Notes: generated by a model from the sequence alone, not told the origin. A stretch of DNA of 64,000 nt from Phragmitibacter flavus (GCF_005780165.1 NZ_VAUV01000016.1:62001-126000), one strand, 5' to 3'; positions 19,601-26,975 are shown, counted from the stretch's first letter. Made by a program: numbers and translations.

Positions 19601-20977
19601 GCCGCATTCGCCTTTGAGGTGGTTGAGGGTAACTTCGAGATCTATGACGATGTGCTGTCCCGCCGTCAGGATCTTATTGCCAGCACCCAGGCATTGCAGC
19701 AGAAGGTCAACAATGAATCCACCCTGCGCTTTGCCATTGGTGCGGCTTTGAACAATCTTGTTGAGAAGGAACAGGAATTCAGCCGTCTCGTGGATGAATC
19801 TGCCGCGCTTCTTGAAGAAAGGATGACGGCCAACCAGCGCATCGCCGCCAACGTGCAGCGGGAACGATACAACGACATGACGCTTCGTGTGGCGCACAAC
19901 GATGCTTTGCAGAAGTATCGCGATGCCTATGAGCTTGCCGCACGCTATGCCTATCTGGCGACCAAGGCTTTCGCTTATGAAACCAATCTGGCGGACAATC
20001 ATCCGTCCAATCCCACCAGTCTTCTTACTGAGATAGTTGCGGCGCGCCTGCCCGGTCATATGGAAGGGAACGAGCCAACGATCAACGGCGGTGGACTCGC
20101 CTCGATTCTTGCCAAACTTTGGGCGAACTTCGGCAACCTGCGCGGTCAGCTCGGCATCAATCAGCCGCAGTTTGAGACCGGAAAGTTTTCGCTGCGGCAT
20201 GAGCTGTTCCGCGTGAAAAAACCGGGCCTGGAGGATGGAAGTCTGCCTGCGATGGAGAGCGACCAACGCTGGCGTCAGGTGCTCAATGACTATATGGTGC
20301 CCAACCTTTGGAACATCCCGGAATTCAGAACCTTCTGTGTCCCGCCTTGGGCGGAATCGGAAGGGGCTCAACCGGGGTTGGTCATTCCGTTTGAATCGCA
20401 TATTTTTGAAGGCAAAAACTTCTTTGGATGGCCGCTGGCGGCGCGTGACCAAAGTTATGATTCGACCCATTTCTCCACGAAAATCATCGGGGCGGGCATC
20501 TGGATGGAAGGTTATGACGGCACCAATCTGGCGGTGGCACCAAGAGTCTGGCTGGTGCCTGCAGGAGATGATGTGATGCGCATTCCGCGCAGCCCAACGC
20601 TGCAGAGCCGACGCTGGTCGGTGGTGGATCAGGCCATCCCGGTGCCTTATGTCATCAACCAGTCGAATCTGGTCGATCCACGTTACATTTCGGGGATCTC
20701 AAGCCTTACGGAACCAATGGGCGCGATTCGCCGCTACTCACGAATGCGGGCTTATCACGATGATGGCGGGGATGCTTTTGCGGAGGACGAGGTGGTGCCG
20801 GACATTCGACTGGTGGGGCGCTCGGTTTGGAACACCAAATGGGTGCTCATCATTCCAGGCAGCACGCTGAGTGCGGATGGGATGACAGGTCTGAGAAAAC
20901 TGATCGGCAACAACGAGGCACCTGGCATTCGCGACATCCGCCTGATCTTCCACACCTATTCCGCTTCCGGTAATTGA
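10679..20977 (+). CDS. Giant exported protein with three LamG-like domains and helical C-terminal region
   Basis: A 3432-residue protein, one of the largest frames possible in this window, uninterrupted over 10.3 kb. The start is a signal peptide (from ATG 10679, or ATG 10706 giving MKTPLRLFPAFLLLAFLAFL). Three concanavalin/LamG-like domains can be read at about residues 71-241, 517-671 and 1139-1301, each with the WHYVFLTH / WQHWAVTYD / WHHWAVST strand and a closing LDGLRIWSRPL-type strand. The middle is beta-rich with Ca-binding-like loops (FDLDNDGSNDRP; DSNHDGFINEFDAAE near residue 2411). From about 2630 to 3130 it becomes strongly helical (long Ala/Glu/Gln stretches such as AQKAVNAAFIVADVAKAA), and the last 250 residues are again beta-rich with many Trp and Pro. 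ATGA overlap upstream and a 2-bp gap downstream place it in the middle of an operon. Likely extracellular or surface-exposed; function unknown. Confidence 0.9.
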   Translation: MKLFRSPILMKTPLRLFPAFLLLAFLAFLGWVPTDATGQIPTVESTFRVFQTKVNENVGIMWPASSGPFFKSDDGQSYSMGFWFRRTGDNGSGTESTIVSVGRSYIIGNLTFTRNYALNIQNGITGGQAQLKLTASRRNTGDPTAIRQEFSANINSSIDSWHYVFLTHNQSTGAFNLWVDGNLRMNVGLFGGVDGLPGIPSDAPVFVMLGGFESSATASTNNLVANFNGEFHTFTLWKGINQIVTNFNNDNVRRQGAQALLNVLENRSEDDNITLINALDHYISFDGDLRSDYPVPPNENYFLWQSRIGNFLADRPPEFPLRKQLFEGSPVGLEILVQPLEALPFVRPLLQPNIETVEVPKGKRVSFKSPEYIYVDRHGNTLIPANGAEVPSPDVIQNHAVTRWKTLGYTVAGTSISGTERAVELVATEAIKFEWQFQKEVALVIDSAVPTALRSPASGNPNPPVNKHWFAEGSGPAESPRIEGSVFEPDSANDVRYRIRGYELQGPASRPLGTITPATDRYLKMPAGSTFSGSGNALASATGISASFWLRAPTLKSFAIGMAGFFNMNGAANGGLTINIGGVTLFETSTDEESQILSRSDAWQHWAVTYDSDSQQGVLYLNGVPIRVATVAGEVSANSVSFNALGGATDLDGLRIWSRPLEAREIQESMDSPTLSPALLNGNRINLAFDDPPGHNVANAANDFGLSYFIPGGRMLLYFYPGSDQTVAATAQQVFRDEANPVTDRFFIPLQIANDQQVPAFVLSQPAAIRWHWQKEYRIENLTVNGLFDPALSTSSGKSGILNRAGILWVREGDSLTVSASKDTAGNSSVNGFVGLPSGLFENVTFVGTNLSVAASPLGLTSNSIGDFYTISSTNVSRPGRIIWNYGSTIYVVELALGGSVNPTNMPVLSPGGNLSTRGLSTTAEVPYTITQLVGDNPTDATVSNVARWDAVARLLYPVRPGQFLMSWKAADGGSDINVRVIAGFPGDTYTYDNGTTRTFPSVSTGFPGWPVAHYEVLYNDDDEVDVIADRLTPPIALDADDRDRWFFDGEKGLAYSERITRDDETNAAENRVLSSTKVDENKQLQISEKCRNVLVFSVRLDPEEVATGDSLREIMMVRVVESYPIDERKISHDNVSIGDGGMGRFDGGTSFRVNNAPSLTGGPVTVDLWAKREPSEGHGEQVLFTTGNSQVLGGFKIGFRSAASGGAFFFRSQNTVRELFLGFTDTRWHHWAVSTGSGSVRIYRDGVEVMTFSLPAFNGTSTWTVGADESGASRFEGLIDQVRVWDTVVERQEMFAAMTVESPVVIRNNQFVGPRVNFTFNTSDFRENEETSEITVLHSGASSTTTGSVVGTAAADPVPLFLTAGEDSHPEVATRITSRLDLAGLRTGFITRPVSNYHAGLYDRGAAAGEWGPIYPVNAATTSSFVPGTSSPDTVWYRNSSHRNSVVDPNVAWPYIAVSYNTVRFPQTGPLRNQRLYIASRLGSEGVDFTGAGQQIFEANRFSGLAIYQQSDPEAAGYNPNEEHALVAPSVRHLIGGAPATNNPPQAVFALRNDLNLTDARGDYTSEPWVLAQYVDTETGEAKMSAWKVEKTRNATVDFGVNIERRGSLYPKLGYDKTDFVNFLKPLVTQPANPIYDFHYPTFAGDPLAFPYPLNVVIGASVPAETSVTPWDLRRVFWKDHKGNPWVVSGREPSVAAAPVYEARFDGRFWYPLQPGFWFDLDNDGSNDRPVGFSIPWLPENGVLYPEHAGSDVPPVPQAVRYEAFWKDDYPVIKTGETLTYAGGEYKKDHPKANGLPAVVGWAAGQVVFDTANPPMLPIAKVPGATGDITKNLSSARIIRPLDHRSVAIDADNDLPKGLNPANNNVLVRGTQWFFTGLSASLQKRVVYDTIQRRLTVRGLLNDLDISDPALTTTPISLYVLDPNILSEKDRDALKQLDDDAGTPTAGWDAKIDALYQLTRNPEALDLVGSGNDPDISSGLYYAGLMPRIERDANGNFIFDTNVQTGIRTLRRNQQSAEPLMSLGAGSALVVSPRMLDFTAADFQRPIYVTLAENNHPDLGAAPVSLHVVRISPQRFRGGLKEVLPANAFDEKITFRHTADFGGAVEDVHFEWYALEVDGEIPQSTPSENAVLWRAPLSQGGNAVTTPSLDMIGLPERLLADHWLYARYRKAGEGDFKPEPVALQGEESTEAFWIKPSIAEATPFQWAGANNSPQIQANGSLRYVPALATGWVKRVLDRINPYESRITDFYNNTSPATYTSMIQQAGARPLGPVALNSDKNVVENVGLIALYQTVLDRAFNLASATLTDTNGVQQAMLLAATRISDFYMLLGNEAYSDALDPTIGLGTASIEYGKFAPTVWSFQNQEANLLQEELALLRGSDFAKAWPVDNRLFWNFVKGEGEAAYVNNYLISDSNHDGFINEFDAAELFPQGHGDAWGHYTSSLRVHYRLLQSTFFRWLSRSEFYNLADNVLEVDYLDEQKFAEKAAARARAGTAIVRNTYRAAYTANPDGQWQGYTDVDSARAWGVAEWGKRAGQGAYFDWLTANSLLPAEAPDRSNGQPAENLEKLDRSTITAVSEVATSFQEIQTVLDDAALGVTPVGVGEDAVPFDIDPTFLEVGSGVQGDTHFEQIYQRAIGALQNAITAFNHANEADQRLRQVAINTQQLSEQAVDQDIAYRNGLKKLLGSPYSGTIGAGKLYPEGYTGPDLFLFPYVDRINAFEYLPPESGAYQDILIRKNPQATGKDTDPPNVVTEVPEGFIELYSIPEASYSLADFFRTYLPRTFTDFSPDGSNPTLGTTFALGQDYNALFANYPLPLYANSTYGLQAPPEWGTRSVTGEMQSSINSLTGAQLDVLKAVDDYQAYLRELTTDLDVMFQKQEIMLEQTDAGNALLAAQKAVNAAFIVADVAKAAVDTAQNTVEGITTAALEAFPKVVGVANDLTFAGRAGTIIAKTASVEAFDGAEKGIEIAKSVAAFAFEVVEGNFEIYDDVLSRRQDLIASTQALQQKVNNESTLRFAIGAALNNLVEKEQEFSRLVDESAALLEERMTANQRIAANVQRERYNDMTLRVAHNDALQKYRDAYELAARYAYLATKAFAYETNLADNHPSNPTSLLTEIVAARLPGHMEGNEPTINGGGLASILAKLWANFGNLRGQLGINQPQFETGKFSLRHELFRVKKPGLEDGSLPAMESDQRWRQVLNDYMVPNLWNIPEFRTFCVPPWAESEGAQPGLVIPFESHIFEGKNFFGWPLAARDQSYDSTHFSTKIIGAGIWMEGYDGTNLAVAPRVWLVPAGDDVMRIPRSPTLQSRRWSVVDQAIPVPYVINQSNLVDPRYISGISSLTEPMGAIRRYSRMRAYHDDGGDAFAEDEVVPDIRLVGRSVWNTKWVLIIPGSTLSADGMTGLRKLIGNNEAPGIRDIRLIFHTYSASGN

Positions 20978-20979
20978 AT

Positions 20980-23900
20980 ATGAACCGCTTCACTTACCTC
21001 GTTTCGTTCCTTGTTTTCGTGCTGACCACCGCCCGGGTTGCGGCGCAGGGTTTTACGGAACCTTCGCTGTTGCTCTACGGGCGTGTGTTGCAATCGGCGG
21101 GCGGTGCACCGCATTTGCTGACGCAGGGGGACATGACGCTGGTGCTGCGCAACGTGGCCAATCCGGCCAACCAGATCACGCTGGAGGTGCCGTTGCAGCC
21201 GGTGGGTTCGAGCATGCCTCGCGCTTACTCCTATGCAGTTTCGGTGCCCATGAAACTGGGGGTGGAGTCTTATGAACAGGATGCTTTCATTGAGGTAAAA
21301 GGTGTCGGTGCCCAGGTGGAGATTGTCTCGGTGAAAGTCAACGGTGTCCCGGCCTCGGTTGCCAGTCCTGAAGACCAGATCATCAGCGTCACCCAAGACC
21401 AGCGGGCCGATGAACGCCGGGTGAACATCTTTGCTTCAGGAACGGTGCTGGACTCAGATGGCGATGGCATCCCGGACTGGTGGGAGCAGCTCCATGGACT
21501 TAATGAAAATGACAAAACCGATGCGACGGGCGACCTGGATGATGATCTGATCAACAACCTCAATGAATTTTTGCTGGGCACCAATCCCAACAGCGCCAAC
21601 AACAGTCCGCTGTTGCTCACGCAATCGGTATCTGTCACGCAAGAAGGCATTGCCGGGATGGCCCTGCGAATCGTGGATGGTAACAGCAGTCCCGCATCCA
21701 TCCAATTGACCCTGCGGGAACTTTCGCCTGAGTTTGAGCTACAAAAAGATGGCGTCCCCGTGGCATTGAATGGGATTTTTTCGGCGGCGGATTTGGATGC
21801 CGGGAGGTTGACGTTGCATCATCTGGCCGCCGCATCCAATGGGGTGATGAGGCTGGAGATTTCTGATGGCAATCACGCTGCGGTCGTGGCGGAGTTGCAG
21901 ATCGATGTCTTCCAGCCCAGCACCCTGTCAGCGGTGCAGGCGAATCTGTGGTTGGATGCCAATGAGTTGCCGTTGAGTGCTGATCAAAAAATTGCCAGCT
22001 GGACTGACCGCTCGGGCAAGCTGGGAAGCAACCAGTTGCCCCGGTCCTTTGTGCAAGGTGATGCGGCGAAGCAGCCTACATTGAAATTGGTTGAGGGACT
22101 TCCTGCGGTGGGGTTTGACGGGGTGGATGATCATCTTCTTGGACATGATGCGTCGATGTCGGTGGCCACCCGCGCGGTGTTTGTTTACCAGTCGACGCGT
22201 TCACAAGGTCTGGCGGCGCAGACGTCGATGCAGTCGAACAACCTGAATGTGACGTTCAAGGCGTTTGATGGTCCGGTGGGTTATCCGGGTGCGGCGGCGT
22301 TTTCGGTGGGGGCGATGGAGGTGCAGGGATTTCGGACACCAGGATTGGCTGCGACCTTGTTTGCGTGGCGGCTGACCGATGATCAAGGCTACGCGATTTC
22401 GCAGCGATTGTTTGATGGCAGTGGGTCGACGATTTCCTCCATTAGGCCGACGGTTTTGCCGGCGATGGGTGCGCGGGTGAGGTTGAATCCGCAGATGCCT
22501 TCCCAGCGCTTGATTGAAGCGCCGTTTCTTGGAGAGGTCCATGAGGTGCTGATGTATGATCGGGTGTTGACGCCGGAGTTCGCGCGGCGGGTGGAGCATT
22601 ATCTACTTTCGCGCTGGGAGGGGGCGGTGATCTGGGATCATTCAGAATCACTGGTTGCAATGACCTTGAAGGGTGGTGCGTTGGCGGATGTGCTGGTGGG
22701 AGGTTTTGGAGATGACCTCATTCACGGCGGTGACGGAGCGGACATCATCTCCGGCGGATCGGGCAACAACCTGCTGACGGGCGGTCCAGGGGCGGATATT
22801 TTCCGCTATCGGGAGCAGGATGATGGAGACGACATCATCACGGATTTTGAGGTGAATGAAGATCGCCTGGATCTGACCGGAAGGTTTCTGGGGAAGAAGG
22901 GAAACGCGGAGCAGTTCGTGTCGTTAGAACCGCAGGTGGAGATTGAGGGCACGGACGTGGTGTTGAAGACGCTGGTGAAATTGGACTATGACGGAGACGG
23001 CGGCGTGCCGGACCAGGTCATCACGTTGGTGGGCATTGCGTTGGGGAGCGGGGACTTGGGGAGATTGATTGGGGAGGATGTCATCATTGCTGGAGACCTG
23101 GTGCTTCCAGAAGTCGTGTCGCTCGCATCGTTGTCGCTTGAGTTGAAGGAGCTGCCGGGTCGCAGTGTTGAGGCGATTGTCAGACGCACGGGAGATTTGG
23201 GACATCAGGAGGAGGTGCCCCTGAGTTTTGCTGGCACGGCGGGATATTTGCGGGATTTCACGCTGCAGGGCGTTCTCGGGACGGAGGGACGGCCAACGGC
23301 GAGATTTGAACGCGGCTCTGACACAGCGTCGTTTTTCATTCTGCCCGCACTGGATGCCTTGAATGAGGGAGTGGAGAGCATTCAAATGGCGGTGGTTCCA
23401 CGGTTCAGGCATTATCAAGTGGCGAGCCCTGCGGCACCTCCGATCACGCTGGTTGAATCGACGCAGGTCACCTTGAGTGCGAGCAATCTGTTGCTGGCTC
23501 GCGAAGGGGCTTCAACCAGCGTGGTGACGGTCAGTCGGGTCGGAAGTCTGGATCAGTCGCTGCTGGTGCCGATCATGTTTTCGGGGGAAGCGGTGGCCGG
23601 GGTGGACTTCCAGGCGTTGCCGACGCAGGTGCAGATTCCTGCTGGAGCCGCCAATATGAGTTTCATCGTTTCGGCATTGCCATCGGGCAACATCGGAGTG
23701 CGGCGACTCGATATCAGCGTTGGCCATGGCTCGAATGATTTTGTCAGTGTGGCTCCCTGGTCGGTGTCGCTGTTGATCGTGCCGGGAGACGATGCTGACG
23801 CCAGCGGGTTTGCCAGCTGGCGGGCGCAGACTGATCCTTTTGCTGCGGCGGGTGGCAGTCCTTTGTCAGTTTATGGACTGGCGGATCGGAATGATGACGA

Positions 23901-24588
23901 TGTCAGCAATTTCTCCGAGTATCTGGGCGGGTTGAAGAATCTGGCTTTTGACAAAACGACAACGCACAACCGCTTTGAAGTGGAAGTGGGCACGGACCGG
24001 CCGGATGTCGCCGTGCGGATTGAGCGTTCCACCGACCTGGTCAACTGGTCGCTGCTTCCCGACGCGAGACGCACCGGCATTCACTTTGAAACGGTGCGCG
24101 GATTTGTTCAGTCGTTTCAAAATCTGGCCGCCAATCCGTCGCCGACCCGAGAGTTTTACCGGGCGGTGGCCAAGTATGTTGATCCGCTGACGGGGCTTTC
24201 GCCGACGCTTGGGCTTTTTGGTTCGACGCCGTTGCCAATGGCCTCCTACGGGCAGTCAAGATGGATTCCCGCCGGAGAGGGAGATGGCGGGCTGCGCACC
24301 TCTGGACTTGCTCCAGGCCAGCGCACGGTGCTGACAACCTCCGTCAACGGGCCGGTGACTTTTGGGTTTGAATGGCGGGTCAGTGGTTCGGGCGGTGACC
24401 GGCTTCGGTTGTTGGTTGACGAAAGGGAGGTTCTGACGTTGTCGCCTGGAACGGACTGGCAGCCGGCCAGTGTGGTGTTGGGCGGTGGTGAGCACCGGAT
24501 CTCATGGATTTATACGAAGGCATCAGGAAGCCCATCTGATGGCAGTTCGGCTGGAGTGCGGCAAATTTCAACCAGCGCTGGCCCATGA
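20980..24588 (+). CDS. Large exported protein with LamG-like, RTX-like and Calx-beta-like parts
   Basis: A 1202-residue protein with signal peptide (MNRFTYLVSFLVFVLTTARV). Domains in order: a thrombospondin-3/dockerin-like Ca loop near 161-205 (DSDGDGIPDWWEQLHGL); a concanavalin-like region about 321-544 (LWLDANELPLSADQKIASW); two or three RTX-type nonapeptides about 568-630 (GGFGDDLIHGGDGAD, GGSGNNLLTGGPGAD); one or two Calx-beta-like domains about 711-934; another Ca loop about 939-985; and a final jelly-roll-like end. An in-frame TTG at 20974 would overlap the previous stop, but ATG 20980 directly begins the signal peptide. Its stop overlaps the next ATG (ATGA). Ca2+-dependent folding outside the cell is a fair inference. 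Confidence 0.88.
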   Translation: MNRFTYLVSFLVFVLTTARVAAQGFTEPSLLLYGRVLQSAGGAPHLLTQGDMTLVLRNVANPANQITLEVPLQPVGSSMPRAYSYAVSVPMKLGVESYEQDAFIEVKGVGAQVEIVSVKVNGVPASVASPEDQIISVTQDQRADERRVNIFASGTVLDSDGDGIPDWWEQLHGLNENDKTDATGDLDDDLINNLNEFLLGTNPNSANNSPLLLTQSVSVTQEGIAGMALRIVDGNSSPASIQLTLRELSPEFELQKDGVPVALNGIFSAADLDAGRLTLHHLAAASNGVMRLEISDGNHAAVVAELQIDVFQPSTLSAVQANLWLDANELPLSADQKIASWTDRSGKLGSNQLPRSFVQGDAAKQPTLKLVEGLPAVGFDGVDDHLLGHDASMSVATRAVFVYQSTRSQGLAAQTSMQSNNLNVTFKAFDGPVGYPGAAAFSVGAMEVQGFRTPGLAATLFAWRLTDDQGYAISQRLFDGSGSTISSIRPTVLPAMGARVRLNPQMPSQRLIEAPFLGEVHEVLMYDRVLTPEFARRVEHYLLSRWEGAVIWDHSESLVAMTLKGGALADVLVGGFGDDLIHGGDGADIISGGSGNNLLTGGPGADIFRYREQDDGDDIITDFEVNEDRLDLTGRFLGKKGNAEQFVSLEPQVEIEGTDVVLKTLVKLDYDGDGGVPDQVITLVGIALGSGDLGRLIGEDVIIAGDLVLPEVVSLASLSLELKELPGRSVEAIVRRTGDLGHQEEVPLSFAGTAGYLRDFTLQGVLGTEGRPTARFERGSDTASFFILPALDALNEGVESIQMAVVPRFRHYQVASPAAPPITLVESTQVTLSASNLLLAREGASTSVVTVSRVGSLDQSLLVPIMFSGEAVAGVDFQALPTQVQIPAGAANMSFIVSALPSGNIGVRRLDISVGHGSNDFVSVAPWSVSLLIVPGDDADASGFASWRAQTDPFAAAGGSPLSVYGLADRNDDDVSNFSEYLGGLKNLAFDKTTTHNRFEVEVGTDRPDVAVRIERSTDLVNWSLLPDARRTGIHFETVRGFVQSFQNLAANPSPTREFYRAVAKYVDPLTGLSPTLGLFGSTPLPMASYGQSRWIPAGEGDGGLRTSGLAPGQRTVLTTSVNGPVTFGFEWRVSGSGGDRLRLLVDEREVLTLSPGTDWQPASVVLGGGEHRISWIYTKASGSPSDGSSAGVRQISTSAGP

Positions 24589-25514
24589 AAAAACATTCCC
24601 GCGTTTTCATTTTTTTGGTTTTGAGCGGGCTGCTGATGAGCTGTGGGGATGATGCGCCCGATGCGGGCCATGTGGCGGAGGTTGGAGGGCAGCCCATCAG
24701 CAAAGCAGAGTTGGAGTGGGAGATGCATCATGTCAGTCCCGGATCGGATCGCAGAGAAAGGGCGCTGAAACAATTGCTGGAGAGGAAGCAGATGGTCGCC
24801 AAGGCAAGGGAACGTGGACTTGATGGTGATCCGAAGACGCGGCGTTCACTTGATGGAGTATTGATCCGGCAACTTCAGACGGAGGATCTGCAGCCGAAAC
24901 TCGATGCGGTGGCGGCGACCGCAGAGCAGATCCAACAGCGTTATGAAACGGCGACGGACCAATGGCAGCAGCCGGAATCGGTGATTCTCGCGGTATTGTT
25001 CTTGCCGTCATCACCTGAGGATACGGTCCGGCGGAAAGGCAATCGGCAGTTGCTTGAACAAGCGAAGGAGGAGGCCGGAAAACTGCCGGTCGCCACAGGA
25101 TTTGGGCGGTTGGCGGTGACGCATTCGCAGCATCAGGAAACGCGTTATCAAGGTGGCATTCTGCCTCCATTCAGTCCGCTGGATCAGGTGGAAGGATGGA
25201 GAAAGGAAGTTCTGCAATCGAGCACCGGTTTGGAAGTTGGAGCGTTCACTTCGGTGGTTGAAACGAAGGAAGGGCACTATCTGGCCAGGGTCGTTGAGCG
25301 TGCGGAATCGCGACGGAAAAGTTTTGAGGAGGTGCGCCATGAGATCAAGCGCCAGTTGATGGAGGAGGGGCAGCAGGCGGTTCGGGATCAGTATGCGAAG
25401 CGGTTGAATGAGGCGTTTCCTTGGGTGGTCAATCAGCAGCAACTGGAGGCTGTCACTGAGCCAAATTCGGTTCCGCGAGAATCGCTGGCGGGTTTGCCTG
25501 ATCCGGTGAAGTAG
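24585..25514 (+). CDS. PpiC/SurA-type peptidyl-prolyl isomerase lipoprotein
   Basis: A 309-residue protein with a lipoprotein signal (MKKHSRVFIFLVLSGLLMSC). After AEVGGQPISKAELEWEM, the typical SurA/PrsA N-terminal chaperone segment, comes a helical region and then a parvulin-like domain (about 120-250) with FGRLAVTHSQHQET, GGILPPFSPLDQV and VVETKEGHYLARVVER. These match the rotamase pattern of a foldase that acts in the periplasm. It is translationally coupled by ATGA to the RTX/Calx-beta protein, so it is probably a dedicated folding helper for the large exported proteins upstream. No terminator hairpin is obvious after it. Confidence 0.88.
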   Translation: MKKHSRVFIFLVLSGLLMSCGDDAPDAGHVAEVGGQPISKAELEWEMHHVSPGSDRRERALKQLLERKQMVAKARERGLDGDPKTRRSLDGVLIRQLQTEDLQPKLDAVAATAEQIQQRYETATDQWQQPESVILAVLFLPSSPEDTVRRKGNRQLLEQAKEEAGKLPVATGFGRLAVTHSQHQETRYQGGILPPFSPLDQVEGWRKEVLQSSTGLEVGAFTSVVETKEGHYLARVVERAESRRKSFEEVRHEIKRQLMEEGQQAVRDQYAKRLNEAFPWVVNQQQLEAVTEPNSVPRESLAGLPDPVK

Positions 25515-25645
25515 CCATTCGACGAGCAGCAGGTGAGGTGTGCCGCCTTTCCTTGGAGGGATGCATTTTGGGTGACAATACCCCGGGTTTCAGGCGTATC
25601 TAAACGTGTCCAAGCCCCATTGATTCGCACAAATTCGACCCATCT

Positions 25646-26923
25646 GTGAAACTGCTTCATTTAACTCCTGGCACCGGCTCGTTTCATTGCGGCAGTTGTT
25701 TGCGTGACAATGCGTTGATCAAGGCGCTGAGGGCGCGGGGGCATGAGGCTTTGATGTCGCCTTTGTATTTGCCCATGGTGACGGATGCGGAGGAGGCGGG
25801 CGAGGGGCAGCCGGTGCGGGTGGGCGGGATATCGCTTTATTTGCAGCAGAAGATGCCGCGCCTGGCAGGCATGTTGCCGGACGGGGCGAAACGGTGGCTG
25901 GATGATGAAAAGCGGTTGCGCTGGGCTTCGAAATTCATGGGAATGACGAGTCCGCATGACTTGGGGGAGATGACGGTGGGGAGTTTGCTGGGGGAGAAGG
26001 GGAAGCAGTGGCCGGAGTGGTCGGCATTGGTGGATTGGATGGAAAAGGAGGCGCGGCCGGAGGTGGTGTCGTTGTCGAATTCGTTGTTGATCGGGCTGGC
26101 TCCGGCGATCAGGAAACGGCTGGGCGTGCCTGTGGTGGTGTCGTTGCAGGGGGAGGATGCTTTTTTGGATACGCTGCCGGAACCGTGGAAAACGCAGGCC
26201 TGGGAGTTGATGCGGGAGAATGCGAAGTCGGTGACCAAGTTCATCGCGCCGAGCCGCTTTTATGCGGAGGAGATGATGCGCCGGTTGGAGGTCGGGACGG
26301 ACAAAATGGAGGTGGTGTTCAACGGATTAAATTTTGATGGGTATGCGGGATCACGAATGGAGCCGGAGGTGCCGACGATTGGGTATCTGGCGCGCATGAT
26401 TCATGGCAAGGGTCTGACGACGCTGGTCGATGCGTTTATTGAACTGGCGGGTGAGATTGAGGTGCCGGGGGTGAAGCTGCGTGTGGCGGGGGCAGTGACG
26501 AAAGGGGATGAGGCTTATTTGGACGGATTGCGGGCGAAGTTGCGGAACAAAGGATTGTTGGATCGGGTGACGTTCGAGCCAAATTTGTCATTTGAAGACA
26601 AGGTGAAGTTTTTGCATGAAATCACCGTGTTCTCGGTGCCGGCCACTTATGGGGAGGCGTTTGGATTGTATGTGGCGGAGGCGCAGGCATGTGGGGTGCC
26701 GGTGGTGCAGCCATGTCACGGGGCGTTTCCAGAGATTTTGCAGATGACGCAGGGCGGGGTGCTGTGTGAGCCGGACGATGTGGAGTCGCTGAGGCGTGGT
26801 TTGGTGCAGGTGTTGACGGATGCTTCGTTGCGCAGGCGTTTGAGCGAGGCGGGGAGTGCCGGAGCGAGGTTGCATTTTTCCTCGGGTCGGATGGCGGAGA
26901 TGTTTGAGAAGGTTTGGGCGTAG
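25646..26923 (+). CDS. Glycosyltransferase family 4-like protein
   Basis: A 425-residue GT-B glycosyltransferase that starts with GTG. The N-terminal half has the Gly-rich donor-domain start (LTPGTGSFHCGSCLRDN), and the C-terminal half has the GT4 signature: IGYLARMIHGKGLTTLVDA, then FSVPATYGEAFGLYVAEAQACGVPVVQP containing the EX7E motif. It probably transfers a sugar from a nucleotide donor to an envelope or exopolysaccharide acceptor in the cytoplasm. It is monocistronic as far as can be seen, 131 bp after the foldase gene. Substrate cannot be told from sequence. Confidence 0.9.
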   Translation: MKLLHLTPGTGSFHCGSCLRDNALIKALRARGHEALMSPLYLPMVTDAEEAGEGQPVRVGGISLYLQQKMPRLAGMLPDGAKRWLDDEKRLRWASKFMGMTSPHDLGEMTVGSLLGEKGKQWPEWSALVDWMEKEARPEVVSLSNSLLIGLAPAIRKRLGVPVVVSLQGEDAFLDTLPEPWKTQAWELMRENAKSVTKFIAPSRFYAEEMMRRLEVGTDKMEVVFNGLNFDGYAGSRMEPEVPTIGYLARMIHGKGLTTLVDAFIELAGEIEVPGVKLRVAGAVTKGDEAYLDGLRAKLRNKGLLDRVTFEPNLSFEDKVKFLHEITVFSVPATYGEAFGLYVAEAQACGVPVVQPCHGAFPEILQMTQGGVLCEPDDVESLRRGLVQVLTDASLRRRLSEAGSAGARLHFSSGRMAEMFEKVWA

Positions 26924-26975
26924 CGGGAGAAGTTTTTCTTGCCACTTGTGAAGCGGCAAGGTATCACGGGCGGCT

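Noticed and set aside
19274-20470. 398-residue minus-strand frame inside the giant protein gene
   Set aside because: No start signal, no domain; the plus-strand protein is continuous here.
26938-26960. CTTGCC ... GGCAAG hairpin after the GT4 gene
   Set aside because: Only six paired bases with an 11-base loop and no T-run; too weak to call a terminator.
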